Shown here: in pieces, positions 39,503-49,171 of the stretch
How positions within the stretch are numbered: the stretch's first letter is position 1
How the letters are laid out: every line of letters begins with the position of its first letter
NCBI RefSeq assembly: GCF_001969855.1
Contig: NZ_MRBL01000005.1
Location: 205,007-269,006, forward strand
DNA: 64,000 bases
Direction of reading: 5' to 3'
From: Bacillus haynesii
GTDB lineage: Bacteria; Bacillota; Bacilli; Bacillales; Bacillaceae
Translations under genes and position numbers: made by a program
Notes under the pieces: generated by a model
The model's database searches: none
What the model was told of the DNA's origin: nothing
What the model saw: only the letters and a program-made list of their open reading frames with translations

Positions 39503-40546
39503 CTATTGCCATTGTTTAATAAAGTTTTGCGTATAATATTTCTCGTCCACCCCGACTCCGAGATGGGTATAGTCGGCATTTAACAGCGCTTTTCTGTGTC
39601 CTTCGCTGTTTAACCAGCCTTCAACCGCCGCAGGCCCGTCGACATAGTTGAGCGCGATATTTTCCCCCGCCTGCTCAAAGTTGACTTTTCCTTTTTCAAG
39701 CCTGTCTTTGAGCGTGCCTTCCGTTTTTGACACATGGGAGAAATAATGGTGCTCTTTCATGTCGCTGCTGTGGCCGTATGCAACTTTTGATACGCCTTCA
39801 TCCCAGGAGAGCTGAGACAGGTCGTGTCTTGTGCGGATGACGTTCGTTATATCAAAAATCTGCTTCTCATTTGCTTTCTCGATTTTCTTCCAATCCGATT
39901 CTGTCAATGCTTTAGGTTCGATTAGGGTGCCTCTGTAGACCACTTCATACGGCCTTTGCTTGATTAAAGTCGGCGCATCAAATGCCCTGATGCTTGAAAG
40001 TGTCCCCTCGAATTTATCCATGTACAGCTGAACATAGATATCTCCGACTTTCACCGTCGGCCTTGTATTCATGTCTTCTTCGGAAAACTCAAAGCGGTAT
40101 GAACTGCCTTTATATTGAACATTGACATACGGGGCAATCTGGGTGGTTTTGAAAACTTCCCTTGACGGCCGTCCAATTTTAAACGGAGCGGTGTTCAGTC
40201 CGTCGCCTGTCGCAAACAATGTCACGGCTTTGCCGCCAAGCAAGCCGATTTGAACGTACTGTTTTTCCCCTTTGTTATAGACCCACCATTCATAATCATA
40301 TGCTGAAGGATCGACTCTGTCCGGTTTCCCCAGTTTCTTTTCGATCGTTTCAGCCGATTCTCCGACAAAAGAAAGCAGGCCGGAATCGGGAATGTTCAAG
40401 GACTTCTCTTTTTTCGCATCTTCGTTTGAGACTTGCGGCTTGTCTTCCTTCACAATTTTCTCAGGCGTTGAACCGTATTGAATAAACAGCGTGTATGAAG
40501 CCGCAACGATGAGAAGGATCACGACCGCTCTTAATATATTTTTCAA
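39503..40546 (-). CDS. ylbC: CAP/SCP-domain protein YlbC
   Basis: Secreted or membrane-anchored protein of 347 residues (B. subtilis 346). It has an N-terminal hydrophobic anchor (about 5-22), two repeats of a CAP-associated domain (about 55-200) and a C-terminal CAP/SCP domain (about 225-345) with typical GHSSDMKEHHYFSHVS and GENIALNY. CAP proteins lack an agreed enzymatic role. The start is TTG at 40546 behind GGAGGTG. B. subtilis ylbC is reported in the SigF regulon; I see only a -10-like GGATAGATTG upstream. Confidence 0.88.
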   Translation of the reverse strand: MKNILRAVVILLIVAASYTLFIQYGSTPEKIVKEDKPQVSNEDAKKEKSLNIPDSGLLSFVGESAETIEKKLGKPDRVDPSAYDYEWWVYNKGEKQYVQIGLLGGKAVTLFATGDGLNTAPFKIGRPSREVFKTTQIAPYVNVQYKGSSYRFEFSEEDMNTRPTVKVGDIYVQLYMDKFEGTLSSIRAFDAPTLIKQRPYEVVYRGTLIEPKALTESDWKKIEKANEKQIFDITNVIRTRHDLSQLSWDEGVSKVAYGHSSDMKEHHYFSHVSKTEGTLKDRLEKGKVNFEQAGENIALNYVDGPAAVEGWLNSEGHRKALLNADYTHLGVGVDEKYYTQNFIKQWQ

Positions 40547-40687
40547 ACTTTCACCTCCGACTGACGGATCAATCTATCCATAAAACGGCGCACCGCATCA
40601 AAAACTTGCCTTTAGTGTCATTTAAACAGAACTGACATGAATTTTCAATGATAATACAGCCTATTAAGATTTGAGACAAAATATGTT

Positions 40688-41134
40688 TTAATGAAGAAAA
40701 TCTCCAGGCCTCTCTTCGTTTTCCGATATAAATGTCAGCGCGTCGCCAGCCTGGCGGTTTGATTTTTGATGAGTTGAAATATCGCCGAGCGTAATGATGC
40801 CGGCAAGCGTTTTTTCCCGTGTAACCGGAACCCTTCTGATCTGATAATCTCCCATGAGATCAACCGCTTTTTCGATTGAATCGTCTTCACTTACCGTAAT
40901 GAGATCCGTTGTCATGAGATTTGTAATCTTTTGCGAATTCGGTTTTTTAGCTGCGATTCCCCGCAGCACCAAATCCCGGTCAGTGACGATCCCAACCAGT
41001 TCCAAGCCGTCATCAAGCACAACCGGAATCGCTCCGACATTCCCGTCTTTCATTTTCACGGCAGCCTCGTACACATTATCAAGAACCGTACAGTATAATA
41101 TTTCCTTTGTCATGATATCTTTCACACGTGTCAA
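40688..41134 (-). CDS. ylbB: CBS-domain protein YlbB
   Basis: The 148-residue protein is made of two CBS motifs (about 7-60 and 70-125; VGIVTDRDLVLRGIA and IRRVPVTREKTLAGIITLGDIS). Tandem CBS pairs bind adenosine nucleotides or related ligands; the target is unknown. The start is TTG at 41134, behind AGAGGAGG at a spacing of eight. Confidence 0.9.
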   Translation of the reverse strand: MTRVKDIMTKEILYCTVLDNVYEAAVKMKDGNVGAIPVVLDDGLELVGIVTDRDLVLRGIAAKKPNSQKITNLMTTDLITVSEDDSIEKAVDLMGDYQIRRVPVTREKTLAGIITLGDISTHQKSNRQAGDALTFISENEERPGDFLH

Positions 41135-41234
41135 TCAGAAGACCTCCTCTTGTCTTTCGTTTGTTCATATTGTCGTCAAGCTGCCCGCGATTCATACTGT
41201 TCACAAAAATATTTATATATCGGCTCAGCCAGGA

Positions 41235-41263
41235 TTGAAAGTTTAACGCTTTCATACTATGAT
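41235..41263 (+). promoter_or_regulatory. SigA promoter of ylbA
   Basis: TTGAAA (41235-41240), a 17-bp spacer and TATGAT (41258-41263), about 40 bases upstream of the ylbA start. Confidence 0.6.
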
Positions 41264-41301
41264 TGTCAGTAAAGGTAATTTTTTTAAGGGGGTTTTACGG
41301 G

Positions 41302-41661
41302 ATGAAATTTGAAGAATCCGGTATTGAAGGATTGACCGCTGACCTTAACCGGTTGGACGACATCATGGAAAACGAAGGGTTCGTAAGAGCTGGACAATGG
41401 GATTATGAGCGCGTCACATATGACCGCAAATTTGATATGGTGGAAGGCAGATTCTACCTCCGCGTGTTCGGATATGCCGTCGAAGGTGATGTGGGCGCCC
41501 GGCGCGCGGTAATCAAACTGATGACACCGCTTTTGGGCAAATATTATTATCCTCATGGAGTGGAATACGGCGAAGACGAACACTTTCCGCCGCAGCTCCT
41601 CAAAACAAGCAAGACAGTGCTGAATTCGATCAAAGAAAAAGTTTCGGCGCTTGAAGTGTAG
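41302..41661 (+). CDS. ylbA: YugN-like family protein YlbA
   Basis: The 119-residue cytoplasmic protein (B. subtilis 120) belongs to the YugN-like family. I chose ATG at 41302 (MKFEESGIEGL), which gives the family length. The pattern WDYERVTYDRKFDMVEGRFYLR is typical. Function is unknown. It stands alone between a SigA promoter and a strong terminator. Confidence 0.85.
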   Translation: MKFEESGIEGLTADLNRLDDIMENEGFVRAGQWDYERVTYDRKFDMVEGRFYLRVFGYAVEGDVGARRAVIKLMTPLLGKYYYPHGVEYGEDEHFPPQLLKTSKTVLNSIKEKVSALEV

Positions 41662-41671
41662 GAGACGTACA

Positions 41672-41714
41672 TAAAAAGGGTACAGCCCCTCGGGTGAGGC
41701 TGTACCCTTTTTTC
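41672..41714. terminator. Bidirectional terminator between ylbA and ctaG
   Basis: Perfect 10-bp stem GGGTACAGCC / GGCTGTACCC flanked by A-run and T-run, serving both convergent genes. Confidence 0.85.
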
Positions 41715-41717
41715 ATC

Positions 41718-42620
41718 TTAATGAACTGTAGACGGAGAGTATCGTTCTTCTTCCAGTTCCTTTTCGTCTTTGGCTCTTTCCTTCCTCGCCCAGCCGAAAA
41801 AGATAATCGCCAAAAATGTCCCGTACACGATTTCCTGTAGGATTTTCATGACGATCGCGCCAAGCTGCTGATCTTCCAGAACAGGCATGCTGCTGAACAT
41901 TTCCGGACCTGTAAGCGTCATTCCGCTCAGCGTATCGAGAGGAACGCACAGTTTCATTGCCTCCGCCCATGCGGACGGATCTGAATATGTCGAATACAGA
42001 GCTGTATCGCTGAACATGATTAACGCGCATGCCGGTGTCAGCAAAATGCCGTCAGCCATAATGTAACCGAGTTTCAAAAGTCCGTTCATCTGCGGAAGCT
42101 CCTCGACCTTGTGAACGAGCGGCCACCACATGAAAAACGCTGCAATAAAGATCAGCACCGTAATGACGGCATGATAAACGGCATCCGTCTTAATAAAATC
42201 AAACACCAATGGAATGTGATACATCGAAAATAAACCGTTAAATACGATAATCGCGATCAATGGTTTGGAAAAAAACCGGAACAGCGGCTTGACGATCGGC
42301 AGGAAAATGACCTTTTTCCAAAACCAAGTCGGTATGCCAAGGATGATCAGAGGCGGCACGATTAAATACAAAACCGCCATTTGCGCCATATGCGCGCTGA
42401 ACATAATATGTCCCAGCAAATCAATCGGACTGCCTTTAGACACGTATAAAAGAATCATCGCCGTCAGGAATAAACCGATTTCTTTCCTGGATACCCGCTC
42501 TTCTTCTGATCCTAAACGTTTCATCAAAAAAAAGTAAAGGGCGGTTATGAAAACGACAGCCCCTAGGAAATAGGGGCTCCAAAGGGCGCGAAAACCGAAT
42601 ATTTCAAGGCTGCCCAACAT
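41718..42620 (-). CDS. ctaG: Cytochrome c oxidase assembly factor CtaG
   Basis: Membrane protein of 300 residues with about seven hydrophobic segments. It belongs to the Bacillus CtaG (caa3_CtaG) family, which is needed for formation of active caa3 oxidase, probably at the copper centre. A histidine/methionine-rich segment ([11 protein letters not shown]) fits a metal role. I chose ATG at 42620 because AAGGAGG is spaced for it; the ATG two codons earlier overlaps the ribosome site. It is the last gene of the ctaCDEFG cluster. Confidence 0.93.
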   Translation of the reverse strand: MLGSLEIFGFRALWSPYFLGAVVFITALYFFLMKRLGSEEERVSRKEIGLFLTAMILLYVSKGSPIDLLGHIMFSAHMAQMAVLYLIVPPLIILGIPTWFWKKVIFLPIVKPLFRFFSKPLIAIIVFNGLFSMYHIPLVFDFIKTDAVYHAVITVLIFIAAFFMWWPLVHKVEELPQMNGLLKLGYIMADGILLTPACALIMFSDTALYSTYSDPSAWAEAMKLCVPLDTLSGMTLTGPEMFSSMPVLEDQQLGAIVMKILQEIVYGTFLAIIFFGWARKERAKDEKELEEERYSPSTVH

Positions 42621-42650
42621 GAGCATCCTCCTTTCTGTATGTCGGTTCGA

Positions 42651-42980
42651 TTACCACCAAATAAGCGTCACAAAAGCCAAAACGGTAACAAAAGCGACCA
42701 AAACTCCTGTATAAAGGAACAAAGTCGGCGCTTCATGCCCCCGCTGACTCATATGCATAAAGTAATACAGCTGAAACGCAACCTGAATGACGGCCAGCAG
42801 CAGAATGAACGGTACAGTAAACCATACGCCGGCATCTGAGGCGACCGTTAAAAAAGCGACAATAGTCAGACCGATCATCAAACCGAATGAAATAACCTGA
42901 TATCTCATGTCCTCCGCGTTTTTCTTTTTGCGGTAGGCAAGATCTATTTTGGGATTCCCTCTGTTTTCGTTATTCACCAT
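42651..42980 (-). CDS. ctaF: Cytochrome c oxidase subunit IVB
   Basis: The 109-residue subunit of caa3 oxidase has three predicted membrane segments (about 33-50, 56-75, 86-106). It begins MVNNENRGNPKIDLAYRKKKN. It is two bases from the ctaE stop, in the cta operon. Confidence 0.93.
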   Translation of the reverse strand: MVNNENRGNPKIDLAYRKKKNAEDMRYQVISFGLMIGLTIVAFLTVASDAGVWFTVPFILLLAVIQVAFQLYYFMHMSQRGHEAPTLFLYTGVLVAFVTVLAFVTLIWW

Positions 42981-42982
42981 TT

Positions 42983-43606
42983 TTATCCCACCATCCCCAT
43001 CAAGTATACAACGGTAAAGATAAACACCCAGACAACGTCGATAAAATGCCAGTAGAGGCTTGCGACAAAAAACTTCGGCGCGTTGTAAAGGCTTAATCCG
43101 CGGCGCGCATTTCTGATCATCAAAGAAAGAATCCAGAGAAGCCCGAAGGTAACGTGTGCTCCGTGCGTGCCGACTAGCGTATAAAAAGCGGATCCAAGAG
43201 CCGAGCTTTGAATGGTAAACCCATATTCGTGAATGTAATGCGTGAACTCATATATTTCAAGCGCCAGGAAGCCTGCACCGAGCAGAACGGTAATTCCGAG
43301 CCAAACCTGCATCTTTTTAAAAGCGAAGTTCTTCATATGATACATGGCATATACGCTCGTTAAACTGCTCGTCAAAAGGAGCATTGTCGCCAGAAAGACC
43401 AGCCCCATGTCAAACATCTCGGTCGTTTTCGGCCCTCCTGCATTCGAATTCTTCAGCGCAAGGTATGTTGCGAAGAGAGACGCGAAAAGAACCGTCTCTC
43501 CCCCGAGAAATAGCCAAAAGCCGATAAACTTATTTTTTCCTTCTAACGTAGCTTTTTCAGGAGAAGCCGGGAAGGTTTCAGCCGTCAATTTCTCTTCTGT
43601 ATGCAT
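42983..43606 (-). CDS. ctaE: Cytochrome c oxidase subunit III
   Basis: The 207-residue subunit has five membrane segments, as in short bacterial subunit III. Conserved motifs such as FYTLVGTHGAHVTFGLLW and SLYWHFIDVVWVFIFTVVYL are visible. The start overlaps the ctaD stop by one base (TAATG), so translation is coupled. Confidence 0.96.
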   Translation of the reverse strand: MHTEEKLTAETFPASPEKATLEGKNKFIGFWLFLGGETVLFASLFATYLALKNSNAGGPKTTEMFDMGLVFLATMLLLTSSLTSVYAMYHMKNFAFKKMQVWLGITVLLGAGFLALEIYEFTHYIHEYGFTIQSSALGSAFYTLVGTHGAHVTFGLLWILSLMIRNARRGLSLYNAPKFFVASLYWHFIDVVWVFIFTVVYLMGMVG

Positions 43607-45474
43607 TATGCCTTCACCCCTTTGTCGTCATCATCCATCAGATCTTCCTTATGAATATGGTACCCGTGGTCATCAATTACAGACCGGAGTAGCATCATAA
43701 ATAATGTGATCCCTAACCCGATCAGAATGACAGGCAGCCCCCAGGCGAATTCCGTCCGGTACATAAAGCCGAAGGCGGATATAAACAGCCCGAGTGACAT
43801 GATGAACGGAAGAATCGATCCGTTTGGCATATGGATGTCCTGAAGCGGCTCCGCGGCGGTCATTGACTGCTTGCCGGCTCTTTTTTCGATCCATAAAGCA
43901 TCAAGGCCTCTGACCAAAGGCAGCTGTTTAAAGTTGTATTCAGGAGGCGGCGAAGAAACGGCCCACTCGAGCGTTCTTCCGTCATGCCAAGGATCACTGC
44001 CGACTTTTTCCCCTTTAGCAGTCGTCACGATAATATTAATCACGAGTATGATGACCGCAGCTGCCATAAACACAGCTCCGATTGAACTGATCAAGTTTGC
44101 CATGTCAAATCCCTGATTCGGCAAGTATGTGAACACACGTCTCGGCATTCCCCACAATCCGAGCCAATGCTGGATGAAGAAAGTCAGATGGAACCCGATG
44201 AAAAAGAGCACAAATGTTATTTTACCCATCGCTTCGCTCAGCATTTTCCCGAACATTTTCGGCCACCAGTAATGAGCTCCGGCGAGGATGGCGAACACCA
44301 CTCCGCCGATGATGACGTAATGGAAGTGAGCCACGACAAAGTACGTGTCATGGAACTGATAGTCAGCCGGTGCAGCAGCAAGCATTACACCTGTTACCCC
44401 GCCCATGACAAACGACGGGATAAAAGATATCGCGTAAAGCATCGGCGTTGTAAACTTAATGCTCCCGCCCCAAGCCGTGAGCAGCCAGTTGAAGATTTTA
44501 ATTCCGGTCGGGACGGCAATGGCCATCGTCGCCACCGCAAAAATGGCGTTCGCCACAGGCCCGAGACCCGTTGTAAACATATGGTGAGCCCAAACCATGA
44601 AGCCTAAAAAGCCGATCAATACGGTCGCAAATACCATTGAAGAATAGCCGAACAGCCTTTTTCTCGCAAAAACCGGAATGATTTCCGAAAAAATTCCGAA
44701 CGCCGGGAGTACGAGAATATAAACTTCAGGGTGCCCGAAAATCCAGAACAGATGCTCCCAAATGATCGTATTACCGCCTAATTCCGGATTGAAAAAGCTC
44801 GTTCCGAACAACCGGTCCAGCATCAAGAGCGCGATGCCTACGGTCAGCGGAGGGAACGCGAACAAAATCAAAGCCGAAGCGACGAATGTCGTCCATGTGA
44901 AAAGCGGCAGCCTCATGTATGTCATGCCTGGCGCCCTCATGTTGATAATCGTCGCAAGAAAGTTAATCCCGGCAATCAGCGTACCGATCCCTGCGATTTG
45001 CAGACCGAGAACATAGAAATCGATCCCGTGCCCTTCGGAATGAAGGGAAAGCGACGCATAAGACGTCCAGCCGGCATCGGGTGCCCCTCCCAAAAACCAG
45101 CTTAAATTCAGAAAGATGCCGCCGAAAAGAAACAGCCAAAAGCCGAGCGAGTTCAAGAATGGAAACGCGACATCCCGCGCGCCGATCTGCAGCGGGACGA
45201 CGGCGTTCATCAATGCAAACAGAAGCGGCATCGCTGCCAGGAAAATCATCGTTGTGCCGTGCATCGTCATGATTTCATTGTAGACTCCGCCACTCATGAT
45301 GTCATTGTTAGGTATCATCAGCTGAACCCTGATCAGCATCGCTTCGATTCCGCCGAGCACAAAGAAGAACCCGCCTCCCAGCAAATAAAGGATGGCAATC
45401 TTTTTATGATCGACAGTCGTTAAATAGTCCCATAATACAGCCCCAAAACCTTGCTTTTTCTTAAGCGTACTCAC
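43606..45474 (-). CDS. ctaD: Cytochrome c oxidase subunit I
   Basis: Catalytic subunit of 622 residues with about 14 membrane segments, a heme A and the binuclear a3-CuB centre. The His-Tyr crosslink motif FGHPEVYILVLPAFG, the CuB/heme histidines in WAHHMFTTG and AHFHYVIIGG, and the low-spin heme histidine in MTMHGTTMIF are visible. It reduces O2 at the membrane and pumps protons. The pair HDTYFVVAHFHY is typical of A-type oxidases. Confidence 0.98.
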   Translation of the reverse strand: MSTLKKKQGFGAVLWDYLTTVDHKKIAILYLLGGGFFFVLGGIEAMLIRVQLMIPNNDIMSGGVYNEIMTMHGTTMIFLAAMPLLFALMNAVVPLQIGARDVAFPFLNSLGFWLFLFGGIFLNLSWFLGGAPDAGWTSYASLSLHSEGHGIDFYVLGLQIAGIGTLIAGINFLATIINMRAPGMTYMRLPLFTWTTFVASALILFAFPPLTVGIALLMLDRLFGTSFFNPELGGNTIIWEHLFWIFGHPEVYILVLPAFGIFSEIIPVFARKRLFGYSSMVFATVLIGFLGFMVWAHHMFTTGLGPVANAIFAVATMAIAVPTGIKIFNWLLTAWGGSIKFTTPMLYAISFIPSFVMGGVTGVMLAAAPADYQFHDTYFVVAHFHYVIIGGVVFAILAGAHYWWPKMFGKMLSEAMGKITFVLFFIGFHLTFFIQHWLGLWGMPRRVFTYLPNQGFDMANLISSIGAVFMAAAVIILVINIIVTTAKGEKVGSDPWHDGRTLEWAVSSPPPEYNFKQLPLVRGLDALWIEKRAGKQSMTAAEPLQDIHMPNGSILPFIMSLGLFISAFGFMYRTEFAWGLPVILIGLGITLFMMLLRSVIDDHGYHIHKEDLMDDDDKGVKA

Positions 45475-45506
45475 AATGTAACCTCCCTCATTCTCCCTTT
45501 GAAGCG

Positions 45507-46574
45507 TTAGTCTACCGTTTTTAACCCCTTTAAATATTCAGTCAGTGCATCAAGTTCCTTGTCGCTCAAATCAGGGTATGTGCCGGTCATTTTGTTGCCC
45601 GGTTTTATGCTTTCAGGATCCTTGAGCCACGCTTTCAAGTTTTCATCGTTGAATTCCTTCACGCCGGCGATCGTCGACCTGTCTCCAAAAGTCGCAAGGT
45701 TCGGAGCCGTTCTGGCCGCTTCAGCCCTTTGGTCTTTTGAATCAGTCGCATGACAGCTCAGGCAGTTTTTCTCTTTGAACACTTTTTCTCCTTCAACAGC
45801 GAGATCGGTTTTCGCCCCCGCTTTATAGTTTTCCATATCGCTCATCCATTTCTTGAACTCATCCTTCGAAACCGCTTTAACTTTAAAGTCCATTAAAGCG
45901 TGGGAAGGTCCGCAGAGCTCGGCGCATTTCCCGTAGAAATAGTCTCCGGCCTTTTCCGCTCGTTTTGAATCGAACGTTAAGAAGAATTTGTTTTCATTGT
46001 CTGTGTTCGTATCAATCTTACCCCCGACAGAAGGAACCCAGAATGAATGTTTGACATCGGAAGCTTTCAGCTTGAAGTAAACGCGTTCATCGGTTGGCAC
46101 GACCAGCTCCTGGCTCGTCACCACGCCGTAGTCAGGATATTCGAATTCCCACCAGTAAAGGTTTGCCCGGACGTTGACGACCAGCGCCTTCTCCGGATCC
46201 CTGTTTTTCTTATCCATCGGTTTTGTATCAGCAAGATCAAAGGTCTGTGCAACAACAGGAACAACCAGGATAAGAAGGAGAATAATCGGAATAACAGTCC
46301 ATAAAATTTCTAAATTGCGGTTTCCTTCAACCTGTTTCGGGATGTGGTCATCACCGAGCTTAGATCTTCTGTACTTGACGATGACAAATACGAAAATGAA
46401 ACTTACCACTACTACAACAACAACCATGATCAGCGTGCTGAGAATCATTAGGAAATACTGCTGATCAGCCACCTCGCCCGCCGGCTGCAGCGTTGATATG
46501 AACGGTTCTCCGCACCCTGCTAAAACGAGCGCCAAAATAGTGAACAGCGACATCAGACGCCATTTCTTTAACAT
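45507..46574 (-). CDS. ctaC: Cytochrome c oxidase subunit II with fused cytochrome c domain
   Basis: Lipoprotein of 355 residues typical of caa3 oxidase. The lipobox VLAGC gives Cys21; two membrane segments follow (about 42-66 and 89-110). The CuA site uses His176, Cys217, Glu219, Cys221, His225 and Met228. A fused cytochrome c domain binds heme through Cys271, Cys274 and His275 (CLSCH). I chose ATG at 46574 (MLKKWRLM), which gives a proper signal; the longer reading adds seven residues. Confidence 0.96.
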   Translation of the reverse strand: MLKKWRLMSLFTILALVLAGCGEPFISTLQPAGEVADQQYFLMILSTLIMVVVVVVVSFIFVFVIVKYRRSKLGDDHIPKQVEGNRNLEILWTVIPIILLLILVVPVVAQTFDLADTKPMDKKNRDPEKALVVNVRANLYWWEFEYPDYGVVTSQELVVPTDERVYFKLKASDVKHSFWVPSVGGKIDTNTDNENKFFLTFDSKRAEKAGDYFYGKCAELCGPSHALMDFKVKAVSKDEFKKWMSDMENYKAGAKTDLAVEGEKVFKEKNCLSCHATDSKDQRAEAARTAPNLATFGDRSTIAGVKEFNDENLKAWLKDPESIKPGNKMTGTYPDLSDKELDALTEYLKGLKTVD

Positions 46575-46668
46575 TTCTTCCCAACCCCTTTTCAATCAAT
46601 CCTTTTGAAACTTTCACTGTTCAAACGTTTATAGGACACCTATTCATTCATCTGACTCCCCACTCCAA

Positions 46669-46712
46669 TTAAAGCACTTACATTTCCTCATTTCTTAAAT
46701 AATGAGGTTTTT
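46669..46712 (-). promoter_or_regulatory. ctaC leader: cre-like site and hairpin
   Basis: On the minus strand TGTAAGTGCTTTAA (46669-46682) matches the CcpA cre pattern TGWAANCGNTNWCA with two mismatches. Just upstream lies an inverted repeat (CCTCATTT with a partial AATGAGG, 46686-46706) next to a six-base A/T run. Catabolite control of the cta genes is known in B. subtilis; this particular site is a guess. Confidence 0.3.
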
Positions 46713-46740
46713 TACTCAAAATACCATCTATGTATGAACG

Positions 46741-46791
46741 TAAAGCCGCCTTGTTAAACATAATCGAAAAAATCGATAAGGCGGCTTTTAC
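46741..46791. repeat. Long inverted repeat between ctaB and ctaC
   Basis: AAAGCCGCCTT (46742-46752) pairs with AAGGCGGCTTT (46779-46789), with an inner ATCGA-type repeat in the loop. It probably ends or attenuates ctaB transcription; T-runs are short (TTTTA on plus, TTTAC on minus). Confidence 0.55.
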
Positions 46792-46851
46792 ATGATTGTT
46801 GTCTGCTTGAAGTGTTAAGTGACAGCCTTCAATGTGATGAATTATAGAGTT

Positions 46852-47778
46852 CTATCCAATTTTAAAAAGTGTGAATACGACCATGGCAACGAAAAATATG
46901 GTCAAGTAATTTAATGAATATACAAACATGAGCGTTGCCCATTTCATGATATTTTTGCTTCTGTAACCGACCAGACCGCAAACGAGCCAGCCGATATTGA
47001 GTACCGTCCCCAAAATGACGATCGGCAGTCCGAGTCCGCCGAGGAAAAACGGCAGCGGCATTAAGCAGGCAATCCAAATGATGATTTGCCTTTTCGTCAC
47101 TTCAAAACCGTGTACAACAGGCAGCATCGGTATATTTGCGGCTCTGTATTCCTCCGTTTTCTTAATCGCAAGCGCCAGAAAGTGGGGAATCTGCCAAATA
47201 AACATAATTAAAAACAGCACCCACGCCTCAACTCCGATGGAACCTTGGACAGCGGTCCATCCGATCAAAGGAGGAACAGCCCCTGATACACTTCCGATAA
47301 TCGTATTAACGGTATAGCGGCGCTTTGACCACATCGTGTAAAGAAACACGTACGTAAAGACGCCGACAAACCCTACTGCGGCAGCTGTCAGATTGGTCAT
47401 CAGCAGCATGATAAAACCGAGCGCAGTCAGCAGAATGCCGAACCACAATGCCTGTGAAGGCTGGATTTTCCCAGTCACTGTCGGCCTTGTTTTCGTCCGC
47501 TGCATGAGCTGGTCAATATCACGGTCATAGTAGTTGTTGATGACGCATGATCCTGCAATAATAAGCGAGGACCCCGCTAAAGTGAACAGCACGATATCAA
47601 GGTTTCCTAGAAAGCTCAGATTTGAAAAGTAAAAAGCGAGCCACATGCCCGTAAAAGTTGTTATCAGGTTCGAGTAAACAATCCCGACTTTGATAAGGGC
47701 GAGGAAATCTTTCCATGCTGTCGTCTCTTCTATTTGTCCATTCATTGCTGTATCAGCTGTAATTCTTGTTTCAGCCAT
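46852..47778 (-). CDS. ctaB: Protoheme IX farnesyltransferase (heme O synthase)
   Basis: The 308-residue UbiA-family membrane prenyltransferase converts heme B to heme O. The polyprenyl-binding motif [19 protein letters not shown] and a second acidic region ([19 protein letters not shown]) are visible, with about nine membrane segments. It is divergent from ctaA, which carries out the next step, across a control region with repeated TGTGAAC boxes. Confidence 0.96.
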   Translation of the reverse strand: MAETRITADTAMNGQIEETTAWKDFLALIKVGIVYSNLITTFTGMWLAFYFSNLSFLGNLDIVLFTLAGSSLIIAGSCVINNYYDRDIDQLMQRTKTRPTVTGKIQPSQALWFGILLTALGFIMLLMTNLTAAAVGFVGVFTYVFLYTMWSKRRYTVNTIIGSVSGAVPPLIGWTAVQGSIGVEAWVLFLIMFIWQIPHFLALAIKKTEEYRAANIPMLPVVHGFEVTKRQIIIWIACLMPLPFFLGGLGLPIVILGTVLNIGWLVCGLVGYRSKNIMKWATLMFVYSLNYLTIFFVAMVVFTLFKIG

Positions 47779-47916
47779 AATACTAACCCCCCTTACTCAA
47801 ACCTTCATCACGTCAAGAGAAGCGGTATATTCATAAAAAACCTACAACTCTATCATACAAGATTACCGGTTGGAAAAAAACAGCCTATTAAATATTAATC
47901 GACAAACCGGTTTATA

Positions 47917-48077
47917 TTTGTGAACTTTTTATGACTTTCTTTACAGATGAAGGAAAAGTTGTGAACAAGAGCGGAAAACCACTGTCATTCTAATATAGTT
48001 CTATCAAACGAAGCCACAATTATCAAGTCTTCAAAACCAATAAAAATGTGAACGCCTTCTATTGCATTTTTGTGAAC
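47917..48077. promoter_or_regulatory. ResD-like binding repeats between ctaB and ctaA
   Basis: Four direct TGTGAAC elements occur on the plus strand: TTTGTGAAC at 47917-47925, GTTGTGAAC at 47958-47966, AATGTGAAC at 48045-48053 and TTTGTGAAC at 48069-48077. They resemble the reported ResD motif TTTGTGAAT. ctaA is a known ResDE target in B. subtilis. The rest of the 402-bp gap (47779-48180) holds no gene. Confidence 0.6.
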
Positions 48078-48180
48078 AATAATCATTATGAATTGCAGCA
48101 GAACATCAATTCGCTTACACTTGAAGGTGGTAAATATCTTTTTATTAGTCAGTTTGTATTAAAAAAGGAGAATTGAATTT

Positions 48181-49089
48181 ATGAATAAAGCATTAAAAGG
48201 CTTGGGAATTATCACAACTATCGCCATGCTTTTCGTGCTGATCGGCGGCGCCCTCGTCACAAAGACGGGTTCAGGAATGGGCTGCGGCAGATCTTGGCCG
48301 CTTTGCAACGGAAGCATATTCCCGGCTCTGACCCTTGAATCGATTATCGAATGGAGCCACAGGTTTGTCAGCGGCACATCCGGCATCCTTGTGCTGGCTC
48401 TCGCCATTTGGTCATGGAAAAAAATCGGCCATATCAGAGAAACGAAATTTCTCGCGGTGATGTCGGTCGTCTTTCTCATTCTTCAAGCGCTCCTGGGCGC
48501 TGCGGCGGTTGTCTTCGGGTCATCGGCCCTGATCATGGCTTTGCACTTCGGGATCTCGCTTATTTCCTTCGCTTCTGTTCTGCTATTGACGCTTCTGGTG
48601 TTTGAAACTGACAGCAAGCAGAAAGCCGAATCGTTTTATATAGGAAAAACCATGCAGTTTCATATGATAGGAATCATTATATACACATATGTCGTCGTTT
48701 ATACAGGCGCATATGTCCGGCATACGAAGTCAAGCCTTGCGTGCCTTGATTTTCCGATGTGCAGCACGCAAAACGGCTGGCTTCCCGGGAAGTTTCACGA
48801 ATGGGTGCAGATGGGACACAGGGCTGCGGCACTACTTCTGTTCGCCTGGATCATCGCGGCAGCGGTACATGCAGCCAGACAGTATAAAAATCAAAAACGC
48901 ATTTATTGGGGCTGGATGATTTCCCTGATCCTGATCATCCTTCAGGCTGCGTCAGGAATTGCGGTTGTCTACAGCAGGCTGGATTTGGGATTTGCACTCG
49001 CCCACGCTTTCTTTATTTCCTGCGTGTTCGGAATCCTTTGCTACTTCCTGCTGCTTGTTGTGCGCTATCGCAGGCAGGTGCAAAAATAA
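48181..49089 (+). CDS. ctaA: Heme A synthase
   Basis: Integral membrane enzyme of 302 residues with eight membrane segments that oxidises the heme O methyl group to give heme A for the cta oxidase. The paired heme-ligand histidines sit in [30 protein letters not shown] and ALAHAFFIS. Cysteine pairs occur in GCGRSWPLC and LACLDFPMC, as in B. subtilis CtaA. AAAAAAGGAG lies upstream of the ATG. Confidence 0.96.
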   Translation: MNKALKGLGIITTIAMLFVLIGGALVTKTGSGMGCGRSWPLCNGSIFPALTLESIIEWSHRFVSGTSGILVLALAIWSWKKIGHIRETKFLAVMSVVFLILQALLGAAAVVFGSSALIMALHFGISLISFASVLLLTLLVFETDSKQKAESFYIGKTMQFHMIGIIIYTYVVVYTGAYVRHTKSSLACLDFPMCSTQNGWLPGKFHEWVQMGHRAAALLLFAWIIAAAVHAARQYKNQKRIYWGWMISLILIILQAASGIAVVYSRLDLGFALAHAFFISCVFGILCYFLLLVVRYRRQVQK

Positions 49090-49101
49090 AAATAAACACT
49101 T

Positions 49102-49131
49102 GATCCTCCGCCTGTTGCGGGGGATTTTTTC
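49102..49131 (+). terminator. Terminator of ctaA
   Basis: Hairpin ATCCTCCGC / GCGGGGGAT followed by TTTTTTC on the plus strand. Confidence 0.8.
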
Positions 49132-49134
49132 ATA

Positions 49135-49171
49135 AAAAGAGGCCGCCGACAAAAGTCAGCGGCCGCACTTT
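49135..49171 (-). terminator. Terminator of pyc
   Basis: Minus-strand hairpin GCGGCCGCTGAC / GTCGGCGGCC followed by TCTTTTTATG, next to the pyc stop. Confidence 0.8.

Noticed and set aside
46686..46712. Plus-strand terminator-like hairpin upstream of ctaC
   Set aside because: No plus-strand gene precedes it, so it is more likely part of the ctaC leader or chance.
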